A stretch of DNA of 50,457 bases, taken from an uncultured Prevotellaceae bacterium (lineage in GTDB: Bacteria; Bacteroidota; Bacteroidia; Bacteroidales; Bacteroidaceae). The notes below the pieces were generated by a model. It ran no database searches. It was given only the letters and a program-made list of their open reading frames with translations, and was not told where the DNA came from. The translations under genes and the position numbers were made by a program. Positions 8,508 through 15,792 of this stretch are shown one piece after another. The stretch lies in NCBI GenBank assembly GCA_902779455.1, contig CACZBS010000027.1, positions 1 to 50,457 of the forward strand, given 5' to 3'. Positions within the stretch are counted from its first letter, which is position 1, and every line of letters begins with the position of its first letter.

Positions 8508-11500
8508 ATGAACTACAAAAACCTAACTACGAAGCTGCTGATGATGCTCGCCCTCAGCGGCATGGCTTCAGCCAACGCCAATGCCCAAGGCGGAAAGACG
8601 TTCGAAGACGCCGAGGGCACCATCTACTGGCCCGTCGGCAACGAGCAGAGCGGCACCGTCAGCGCCGACATTGCTGACGCCATCTCGATTGCATCGGTCA
8701 GCACCGGCACCGGCCTGACCGTTGAGACAGCCACTTACTTTAATACCCAGATGGTGAAGTACACTCCCAAGACGAGTAACTCCGGCACCACCGAGAGCGT
8801 CATGGTCGAATATCGCGTGAAGGCCGCAGCCGGCGTCACCTTCGAGCCCACCAACGTCAGCTATGCCGCCGTCAAGGTCGGCACCGACGGCGCCACCTAC
8901 TCGTGGAGCTACACCCTCGACGGCCAGGAGAGCAGCATCACCAAGATCGACCCCAAGCCCGACCTGCTGCGCAACAACGGCGTCAACGGCACGACCGAGT
9001 ATGGCGGCACGGGCACGGCCAAGCTCATGCACAGCCACGACCTGAACGTCAAGCCCGTCAGCGAGTTCACCTTCCGTTTCTATATCTCCGACTGCGCCAA
9101 CAATAAGAACATCTGCATCGGCAAGCTCACCATCACCGGCATCGCCAACGGCGAGACCATCGACGTCGCCACCTTCGACCTGAGCGCCCAGGCGTCGCCT
9201 GCCGAGGGCGGCACGGTGAGCGTCTATCCCGCCGCAGCCGAGTATGAGGAAGGCAGCGAGGTCACACTGACCGCCACGGAGGCCTTCGGCTACGACTTCG
9301 TCAACTGGACGGATGCCGACGGCAGCGTCGTCTCTGAGGAGCCCCGCTTCGTCTACACCGTCAATGCCGACGCCGTCCTGACAGCCAACTTCACGAAGGT
9401 AGAGACCTACGCCCTGAACCTCACCGTCGACGGCACCAACGACTATATGGTCAAGATCTCGCCCGAGCCCACCATGGTCGACGGCCGCATGATGTATGAG
9501 GCCGGACAGGCCGTGCAGCTCTCGGCCGACCAGTATGAGGGGCTCGTCGCCTTCACCAACTGGAGCGACGGCGACACCAACTCGCAGAAGCTCATCCCGA
9601 TGACGGCCGACGTCGACCTGACGGCCTACTATTCCGAGGCCGACATCATCGCCGGTTGGGACTTCTACCTCGCCGGCGGCAGCGGACGTAAGGCCGACTT
9701 CGCCTCCGAGGACAATGAGACGGCCGCCCTCTCGCTCGTCTATCCCGACGGTCACACCTCGGGGTGGCTCGACAAGAGCACCATGGCCGCCGGCGGCTAC
9801 GAGTCGTTCGCCGGTGCTGCCGTCAACTGGCGCAACGACGTCGAGATCGGCACCACCTGGTGGCAGACCCGCGTCAACGCCGCCAATTTCACTGACATCA
9901 ACGTTCAGTTCCAGATGCTCTACAACTACAACGCCTATCAGACCTACGACGCAGAGTATTCGCTCGACGGCGAGAAGTGGACCAAGTTCGGCAGCATCAC
10001 CATGACAGCCGCCAAGAAGGCTGCCTCCTTCAGCAAGCAGCTGCCTGCCGAGGCCAACAACCAGGCTGAGCTCTACATCCGCATGAAGGCCGACATGGAC
10101 TCCAACGTCGACGGCACCTCGTCGGCCAACGACGGCAACACGCTCGCCATGTTCTTCATCACCGGCACACCTAAGCTCGTAGACGACGGCATGGCACCTG
10201 TCCTCGTCTCGACCGTCCCCGCCGACGGCGCCACCGGCGTATCGGCCTCGGGTCGCATCGTGCTCACCTTCGACGAGCGCATCCAGATGGCCGCTGATGC
10301 CGTGGGCTACATCAACGACACGCGCATTAACAGCGTTACGCAGAATCCCACCAAGGGCAAAGTCAACGGCAAGACCATCACCTTCGAGTATAAGGGTCTC
10401 GAATATTCCACCGAATACGTCTTCAAACTGTCCGAGGGCAGCGTCAGCGACCTCACCGGCAACACCCTGCAGGAGGATATCGTCATCAACTTCACCACGA
10501 TGGTGCGGCCCACCGTCGAGAAGCACCTCTACGACTTTATCGTGCCCGACGACGGTACCCTGGCCGAGGCCCTCAAGGCCGCCGCTGCCCGCACGAACAC
10601 GACAGAGCGCTATCGTATCTTCCTGCGCCAGGGCGACTACGTGCTGCCCGCCAACCAGACAGCCAAGATCGTGGCCGACGGCGACCACGGCGACGGCAAC
10701 TACTATGCCGACCCGCGCACCTACTTCAACACGCCCAACGTCTCGCTCATCGGCGAGAATCCCGATCTGACCACCATCACCAACGAGATGCCGACTGCCA
10801 TGGTTGACGGCCAAAACGTCCTCGAAGGCATCCGCTCCAGCGGCGTGCTCTATCTGCAGAGCGGTGCCACCGACACGTACATGCAAGACCTGAAGCTGCA
10901 CACAACGACCGGCGATGCCACCGGCCGCAACGTCATCCTCGTCGACGGCGGCACACGCAACGTCTACAAGAACGTGACGCTCTGGGCCTACCAGGACACC
11001 TACGTGCCCGACAACGAGCGCGGCGTGACCTACCATGAGGGCGGCATCATCCGCGGACGCACCGACTTCATCTGCGGCGGCGGTGACGTCTACTTTAACC
11101 GCGTCACCCTCATCATGTCCGAGGACGGCGGCTACCTGACCGCCCCGCGCGGCAACACGCACTACGGCTATGTCTTCAAGGACTGCACCATCAAGGGCGG
11201 CACATCGAAGGTCGACGGCAACTACTATCTTGGCCGTGCATGGACCGGTGGTGCCGAGTCCTACTTCATCGACACCCGCATGGAGGTCCTTCCGCGCGCC
11301 GAGGGGTGGAGCGACTGGAACAACGGCCCGACGCGCTTCGCCGAGTTCAACTCCATGACCGCCAGCGGCACCACCGTCGACCTGTCGCAGCGCAAGAAGT
11401 CGTTCAAGAACAAGGATGCCGCCAACAGCGACAACGCACCCGTGCTGACGCCCGACGAGGCCCTCGAGATCGGCAACATGAAGAACACCTTCGGCGACTG

Positions 11501-11879
11501 GGATCCCACGCTGCTCACCGAGCAGGCCCCCACCCCGCTGAACGTCGAACTCGCCGGCACTAAGCTCACCTGGACGGGCAGCAACTACGCCCTGCTCTAC
11601 GCCATCGTCAAGGACGGCCGCGTCGTCGGCTTCACCACCGACAACACCTACACCGTTGACGACACCGAGGCCCAGTGGGCCGTTCGCGCAGCCAACGAGA
11701 TGGGCGGTCTGGGCGAGGCTGCCACTGCCGACATCGCCACGGGCATCAAGGTAATGTACAATGAACAATGTACAATGAACAATGATGTCTACGACCTGCA
11801 GGGACGTAAAGTCAATCGACAGGACATGCAGCCAGGCATCTTCATTGTCGATGGACGAAAGGTCGTCGTCGGGAAATAA
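8508..11879 (+). CDS. Secreted pectin methylesterase (CE8), multidomain
   Basis: A 1123-residue protein with signal peptide (to ~ASANANAQ). N-terminal beta-rich modules come first, including a bacterial-repeat domain around residues 225-300 (SPAEGGTVSVYP) and an Ig-like Big_5 domain at ~565-665 (VSTVPADGATGVSASG). The CE8 beta-helix follows from ~residue 680. Catalytic landmarks are present: Q829-D830 in AYQDTY, D853 in GRTDFICGGG, and R910/W912 in YLGRAW. The enzyme removes methyl esters from homogalacturonan, making it available to the lyase encoded upstream. The C-terminus has a VYDLQGRKV tail ending in Lys, preceded by a repetitive linker (see 11757-11789). Start chosen at the ATG giving a clean signal peptide. 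Confidence 0.9.
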   Translation: MNYKNLTTKLLMMLALSGMASANANAQGGKTFEDAEGTIYWPVGNEQSGTVSADIADAISIASVSTGTGLTVETATYFNTQMVKYTPKTSNSGTTESVMVEYRVKAAAGVTFEPTNVSYAAVKVGTDGATYSWSYTLDGQESSITKIDPKPDLLRNNGVNGTTEYGGTGTAKLMHSHDLNVKPVSEFTFRFYISDCANNKNICIGKLTITGIANGETIDVATFDLSAQASPAEGGTVSVYPAAAEYEEGSEVTLTATEAFGYDFVNWTDADGSVVSEEPRFVYTVNADAVLTANFTKVETYALNLTVDGTNDYMVKISPEPTMVDGRMMYEAGQAVQLSADQYEGLVAFTNWSDGDTNSQKLIPMTADVDLTAYYSEADIIAGWDFYLAGGSGRKADFASEDNETAALSLVYPDGHTSGWLDKSTMAAGGYESFAGAAVNWRNDVEIGTTWWQTRVNAANFTDINVQFQMLYNYNAYQTYDAEYSLDGEKWTKFGSITMTAAKKAASFSKQLPAEANNQAELYIRMKADMDSNVDGTSSANDGNTLAMFFITGTPKLVDDGMAPVLVSTVPADGATGVSASGRIVLTFDERIQMAADAVGYINDTRINSVTQNPTKGKVNGKTITFEYKGLEYSTEYVFKLSEGSVSDLTGNTLQEDIVINFTTMVRPTVEKHLYDFIVPDDGTLAEALKAAAARTNTTERYRIFLRQGDYVLPANQTAKIVADGDHGDGNYYADPRTYFNTPNVSLIGENPDLTTITNEMPTAMVDGQNVLEGIRSSGVLYLQSGATDTYMQDLKLHTTTGDATGRNVILVDGGTRNVYKNVTLWAYQDTYVPDNERGVTYHEGGIIRGRTDFICGGGDVYFNRVTLIMSEDGGYLTAPRGNTHYGYVFKDCTIKGGTSKVDGNYYLGRAWTGGAESYFIDTRMEVLPRAEGWSDWNNGPTRFAEFNSMTASGTTVDLSQRKKSFKNKDAANSDNAPVLTPDEALEIGNMKNTFGDWDPTLLTEQAPTPLNVELAGTKLTWTGSNYALLYAIVKDGRVVGFTTDNTYTVDDTEAQWAVRAANEMGGLGEAATADIATGIKVMYNEQCTMNNDVYDLQGRKVNRQDMQPGIFIVDGRKVVVGK
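11757..11789 (+). repeat. ACAATGAACA-type tandem repeat before the C-terminal tail of CE8
   Basis: Three to four copies of the word ACAATGAACA/ACAATGTACA, read in frame as VMYNEQCTMNND directly before VYDLQGRK. A very similar repeat lies at the same place in the CE12 gene (17546-17575). Confidence 0.7.
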
Positions 11880-11881
11880 GA

Positions 11882-11976
11882 GATGAAAGATGAGAGATGA
11901 GAGATGAAAAATATGATTAGTTCTTCAAGCAATATGCCTAATCATATTTTTCATCTCTCATTTTTCATCTTTCATC
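11882..11976. repeat. Long inverted-repeat element with purine/pyrimidine arms and ATTAG core
   Basis: Two 39-nt arms (11882-11920 and 11938-11976) pair with only two mismatches around a 17-nt loop. The left arm is purine-rich GATGA/GAGAT repeats ending TATGATTAG; the right arm is the complement. Sited between the CE8 stop codon and the promoter of the TrmH-family gene, so it would also work as a strong transcription-ending hairpin. The TATGATTAGTTCT core recurs in the element at 31557-31720. Confidence 0.85.
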
Positions 11977-11984
11977 CCTCTTCA

Positions 11985-12016
11985 TTTGCCGGTTAGAAGA
12001 AAAAGTCGTAACTTTG
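11985..12016 (+). promoter_or_regulatory. Promoter of the TrmH-family gene
   Basis: TTTG at 11985-11988, 20-nt spacer, TAACTTTG at 12009-12016. The ATG at 12026 is only 10 nt beyond the -7 box, so the transcript should have almost no leader. Confidence 0.75.
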
Positions 12017-12025
12017 CAGCCAGTT

Positions 12026-12820
12026 ATGATTATCAACGAGACCATCACCAGCGCACAAAACCCGCGCATCAAGCATCTTCTGGCCCTTCAGCAGAAGTCT
12101 TCCCTGCGCCGTAGCGAGCAGCTCTTCGTCGTAGAAGGCCGCCGCGAGCTCGACCACTGTCTCCAGGCCGGCTACGAGGTCGACACCATCTTTATGTGCC
12201 CAGAGCTCGCCCGCGAAGCCCCTCCTCTCACCTCTCACTTCGCACCTCTCACTTCGCATGTCTCCCCCCAGGTCTACGAGCGCATCGCCTACCGCGGCAC
12301 CACCGAGGGCATCGTCGCCATCATCCGCTCGCGCGACCTCACGCTCAGCGACCTCCAGCTGCCCGAGAGCCCACTCATCGTCGTCCTCGAGAGCGTTGAG
12401 AAACCCGGCAACCTGGGCGCCATCCTCCGCTCCGCCGACGCAGCAGGAGCCGATGCCGTCGTCGTCTGCGACCCGCTGACCGACCTCTACAACCCCAACC
12501 TCATCCGCTCGTCCATCGGCGCCCGCTTCACCGTGCCCACCGTGGCCACGACGTCGGACGAGTGCATCGCATGGCTCCGCGACAAAGGCATTGCCATCCT
12601 CACCGCCCAGCTGCAGGACTCCAGCCCCTACTACGACGTCGACATGCGCCGCCCCACAGCCATCGTCATGGGCACCGAGTCGACCGGCCTCACCCAGCCC
12701 TGGCGCCAGGCCGCCACGGCCCACATCCGCATCCCCATGCTCGGCCGTCTCGACTCGCTCAACGTCTCGGTCTCCGCCGCCATCCTCCTTTTCGAGGCCG
12801 TCCGGCAGCGGCAGTTGTAA
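12026..12820 (+). CDS. TrmH/SpoU-family RNA 2'-O-methyltransferase
   Basis: About 264 residues from the ATG at 12026 (an upstream TTG at 12014 overlaps the promoter -7 box, so I reject it). The N-terminal substrate-binding domain begins ITSAQNPRIKHL. The SPOUT catalytic knot shows all three motifs: NPGNLGAILRSADAAGA, IVMGTESTGL and IPMLGRLDSLNVSVSAAI. These bind S-adenosylmethionine and methylate the ribose 2'-OH of rRNA or tRNA; the precise target cannot be read from sequence. Residues ~66-82 (LTSHFAPLTSHVSP) are a low-complexity insert between the two domains. The gene has its own promoter and is flanked by hairpins, so it is independent of the pectin genes around it. Confidence 0.88.
   Translation: MIINETITSAQNPRIKHLLALQQKSSLRRSEQLFVVEGRRELDHCLQAGYEVDTIFMCPELAREAPPLTSHFAPLTSHVSPQVYERIAYRGTTEGIVAIIRSRDLTLSDLQLPESPLIVVLESVEKPGNLGAILRSADAAGADAVVVCDPLTDLYNPNLIRSSIGARFTVPTVATTSDECIAWLRDKGIAILTAQLQDSSPYYDVDMRRPTAIVMGTESTGLTQPWRQAATAHIRIPMLGRLDSLNVSVSAAILLFEAVRQRQL
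12220..12270 (+). repeat. Pyrimidine-tract repeat inserted in frame in the TrmH-family gene
   Basis: Repeats of CTCTCACTTCGCAC/CTCACCTCTCAC, with hardly a purine other than A, encoding LTSHFAPLTSH. Same sequence type as the arms of the element at 31557-31720 and the insert in queG. Confidence 0.75.
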
Positions 12821-12892
12821 ACATTTTTCGTAATGTTTTGTTAAATTTTTACAACTCGCTGATTTCCAGACAGATTACGAATCTCTAAAAAT

Positions 12893-12929
12893 AAAGCACC
12901 GCTTCTCGATGAAAGAAGCGGTGCTTTTT
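12893..12929 (+). terminator. Rho-independent-type terminator after the TrmH-family gene
   Basis: A 14-bp perfect stem (AAAGCACCGCTTCT at 12893-12906 with its complement at 12914-12927), 7-nt loop, ending in five T. It is built from the same repeat words as 12938-12969. Confidence 0.75.
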
Positions 12930-12937
12930 GCATCAAA

Positions 12938-12969
12938 AAGCGGCACTTCTCGGGCCGCGAAGCGGTGCA
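12938..12969. repeat. Dispersed AAGCGGCACTTCTCGGGCCG repeat, copy 1
   Basis: The 20-mer at 12938-12957 is identical to 44631-44650 some 32 kb away. It is followed by CGAAGCGGTGCA, a variant of the neighbouring terminator stem. The remaining sequence of the 375-nt gap (12821-13195) holds the regulator's promoter and nothing else I recognise. Confidence 0.8.
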
Positions 12970-13166
12970 TTGTTCGTAGATACACCTCCATTTGTAAATC
13001 ATTTTGACACTTTTCTACAGCCTTCGGCCGACTATGGAAAAGAAAGATTGACGAATGAGCCTGCTGAAGCCGAAATCGACGAAGGCCTCTAACTCGCTAT
13101 ACCCCATCTTAGGGCCGAAAAAAGCAAATAATCCGCTTATCATAACGAAAAAACAGAAAAAAGCAT

Positions 13167-13174
13167 TATCTTTG
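13167..13174 (+). promoter_or_regulatory. -7 box of the AraC regulator gene
   Basis: TATCTTTG, 22 nt before the ATG at 13196. No clear TTTG -33 box at the usual spacing. Its position rules out the longer reading frame start at 13055. Confidence 0.6.
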
Positions 13175-13195
13175 CACATAAAATTGACGCCGGCA

Positions 13196-15652
13196 ATGTT
13201 ATTCGAATCAAAAAAGCGCCTCACAGCCATCCTCCTGAGAGTCGTCTGCCTGCTGTCCGCCATGATGCTCATGTCAACGGAAGCCAAGGCTCAGACGAGC
13301 CATGAGCTGTACCACTACGACGAGTTCAACAGCGACCTGCAAGGACATGCCACCCAGATACTCACCGACCGCGACGGGCTGCTCTGGATAGCAACGTGGA
13401 ACGGACTCTATCGCTTCGACGGCTACGAGTTCATGCGCTTTACGCCCACCCCCGGCGACGGCTGCCACATGGGCAGCGTCAGGCTGCGCGACATCTGGCT
13501 CGACGACGACGGTCACATCATCTGCATGACCGACGACGGCATCTTCCGCTTCAGGATTGACACCTACCGTTTCTCCGACATCACCGCCGAAGAGGACCGC
13601 CGCCAGGCAGCTGAGGCCCGTTTCCACCAGACGTCGCGCGGTTCGGCAGCCGGCGGAAGCGTTGACTACACCGACGCCCGACGCCTGCACTGGAACCTGC
13701 AGGGCGGTTGCCTCAGATGTTCTTCGCTTCGCCAGCCGCCTGCCAAGCCGATAGCCATCCGCCAGCCAGCCCAGGTGAGATGTCTGTGGGCAGACACAGA
13801 GGGGCGCATCTGGATAGCGACCAAGGACGATGCCGCCCTGGCGCTCTACGACACCTCCGGTCGTTGTCTTGGCTACATCGGGCCCGACGGCCGTCTCGGC
13901 ACGGCCTATCGTTCTTTTGGCAAGCCCGTCTACTCCATCGGGGCGACAGGCGATGGCAGCATCTGGCTCGGGTGCAAGCCTGGCGGGCTCGTCAGACTCA
14001 GTAGGACCGACGGTGGGTTCAGGCCAGAGCCTGTCGAGGCACTTGCCAACAGCGGTATCTATGACCTCGCCACCGACCGGTTCGGACGACTGTGGGCTGC
14101 CACGCTTGGCGACGGACTGGCCTGCATACCCGACCCCGGCGCCCAACGCCCCGACGTCATTCTGAATCCAGGCGACTACCCTGACAGCGCAGCCCAGCGC
14201 ATCCGCAGACTCCATATCACCCGCGACGGACAGACCATCATTGCCGCCACAACCGAAGGGCTCGTCACCGCTACGTTGTCCGGCCAGACTGATGCCATGC
14301 ACTTCCGACGCCACACCAAAGAGCCCGACCGCCCCACCAGCCTCAGCGACAATGCCACGACCGACCTTGCCGAGACTACTGACGGCCAGCTCTTTGTCAG
14401 CACCGAGACAGCGGGCATCTGCGAGGTGGCCGCCAGCCAGCTCGGCGCCGACACCCTCAACTTCCGCCACTACAACGTCGACAACGGCCTCATGCCCAAC
14501 GACATCACGCAGGCCATGACGCTGGCTCCCGACGGCCGGCTCGTCGTCACGGGCAGTTCGCAAGTCGTCTTCCTCGACGTCAACCGACCAGCCTACACCA
14601 ACCTCGATCGGCATTTCTTCATCCATCCCTACCGCTTCAGCGAGGCACGTCCCATGTTCACCGCCGGCCGTTGGTTCTTCGGGCTCACTGACGGCGCCAT
14701 CGCCCTGCCGCAGGACAGCACCCGACTGACGCCCTTCGTGCCGCCATTGCTGCTGACCGCCATCGACATCCATCAGGAGGGCACCGACAGCCGCCGGATG
14801 ATGGCCGTCGCCACGATGGACACGCTGCGGCTGACGCCCGCCGAGCGCAGCCTGACGATCCACTTTGCCGCCCTGGACTACACCGACCCGACGGCCGTCA
14901 GCTATCAGTTCCGCATCGGATCGCAGCCCACTGGTGAATGGGTGAACCTAGGGCACGACCACTCCATCACACTGCCCAAGCTGGAATCTGGCACCCACCT
15001 GCTATGTCTGCGCTCCACCAATGCCAACGGGCAATGGACCGACAACGAGCGCCGACTGACCATCATCGCACAGCCCGCCTTCCACGAGACCTTGCTGGCC
15101 CGCATCCTCTTCATGCTGGCGACGCTCGCCGCCGTCGTGCTGGCCATCAGCTATGTGTTTCACACCCGGAGCATCGAGCGCCAGCAGAAGGAGACGCTTC
15201 AGAAATATCTCGAACTGCTCCGCCGCACGGAGGAGGCCCATCAGCCAACTGAGGCACTCCAGTCGGCCGCCCCCACTGTCAATATCCCTGACATAGAAAG
15301 CGACGAGACACCCGGGCGCGACGATGCCTTCATGCAACGCGTCATCCACTTCGTTGAACAGAACATTGCCAACGACGAGGCCGATGTAGCCCTGATGGCT
15401 GAGTCGTGCGCCGTCAGCCGCTCTGTGCTCCAGCGACGCATGAAGCAGCTCACGGGCATCACCCCCACCGACTTCCTCCGCGAGGCCCGTCTGCAGCATG
15501 CCTGCCAGATGCTGCGCGCTGCCGACCTGCCCGTGGCCGACGTGGCCTATCAGTGTGGCTTCAGCGACCCCAAATACTTCAGCCGATGCTTCAAGCAGCA
15601 CACCGGCCTGTCGCCTTCCGACTATAAGCGCACGAATGGATTTGAGAATTGA
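13196..15652 (+). CDS. Membrane-bound AraC-family regulator with periplasmic Reg_prop sensor
   Basis: Starting at the ATG at 13196 gives 818 residues with a clear signal/anchor (RLTAILLRVVCLLSAMMLM). The periplasmic part carries Reg_prop beta-propeller repeats (DRDGLLWIATWNGLYRFDG and others) and a YYY domain (~residues 540-625). One transmembrane helix at ~633-655 follows, then a coiled linker and an AraC-type double HTH (~710-815, DVAYQCGFSDPKYFSRCFKQ). The architecture resembles hybrid two-component sensors (HTCS) but lacks the histidine kinase, ATPase and receiver domains, making it a one-component transmembrane regulator. It would sense a pectin-derived oligosaccharide in the periplasm and control the flanking pectin genes; this is inferred from location. 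Its promoter is separate from both neighbours. Confidence 0.88.
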   Translation: MLFESKKRLTAILLRVVCLLSAMMLMSTEAKAQTSHELYHYDEFNSDLQGHATQILTDRDGLLWIATWNGLYRFDGYEFMRFTPTPGDGCHMGSVRLRDIWLDDDGHIICMTDDGIFRFRIDTYRFSDITAEEDRRQAAEARFHQTSRGSAAGGSVDYTDARRLHWNLQGGCLRCSSLRQPPAKPIAIRQPAQVRCLWADTEGRIWIATKDDAALALYDTSGRCLGYIGPDGRLGTAYRSFGKPVYSIGATGDGSIWLGCKPGGLVRLSRTDGGFRPEPVEALANSGIYDLATDRFGRLWAATLGDGLACIPDPGAQRPDVILNPGDYPDSAAQRIRRLHITRDGQTIIAATTEGLVTATLSGQTDAMHFRRHTKEPDRPTSLSDNATTDLAETTDGQLFVSTETAGICEVAASQLGADTLNFRHYNVDNGLMPNDITQAMTLAPDGRLVVTGSSQVVFLDVNRPAYTNLDRHFFIHPYRFSEARPMFTAGRWFFGLTDGAIALPQDSTRLTPFVPPLLLTAIDIHQEGTDSRRMMAVATMDTLRLTPAERSLTIHFAALDYTDPTAVSYQFRIGSQPTGEWVNLGHDHSITLPKLESGTHLLCLRSTNANGQWTDNERRLTIIAQPAFHETLLARILFMLATLAAVVLAISYVFHTRSIERQQKETLQKYLELLRRTEEAHQPTEALQSAAPTVNIPDIESDETPGRDDAFMQRVIHFVEQNIANDEADVALMAESCAVSRSVLQRRMKQLTGITPTDFLREARLQHACQMLRAADLPVADVAYQCGFSDPKYFSRCFKQHTGLSPSDYKRTNGFEN

Positions 15653-15666
15653 AATTTTAATGCGGG

Positions 15667-15716
15667 GGATTATTGCGTCGTTCGGGTGGAGAATGCCCCG
15701 TCCGACGCAATAATCC
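15667..15716 (+). terminator. Strong hairpin after the regulator gene
   Basis: Perfect 14-bp stem: GGATTATTGCGTCG at 15667-15680 and its complement at 15703-15716, with an inner CGGG/CCCG pairing in the loop. The following T tract is weak, so it may be a terminator or a 3'-stabilising structure. Confidence 0.55.
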
Positions 15717-15761
15717 ACTTTATTGACGCATTTTTCCCCCTAATTTCTCACCTTTTCTTTT

Positions 15762-15769
15762 TATCTTTG
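15762..15769 (+). promoter_or_regulatory. -7 box of the CE12 gene
   Basis: TATCTTTG 24 nt before the start codon at 15793; no TTTG -33 box at the standard distance, which is common for regulated promoters. Confidence 0.6.
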
Positions 15770-15792
15770 CATCACAATCTATCCATATTAGA

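Noticed and set aside
13055-13195. Longer N-terminus of the AraC regulator
   Set aside because: A -7 promoter box at 13167-13174 and a clean signal peptide from 13196 favour the shorter protein.
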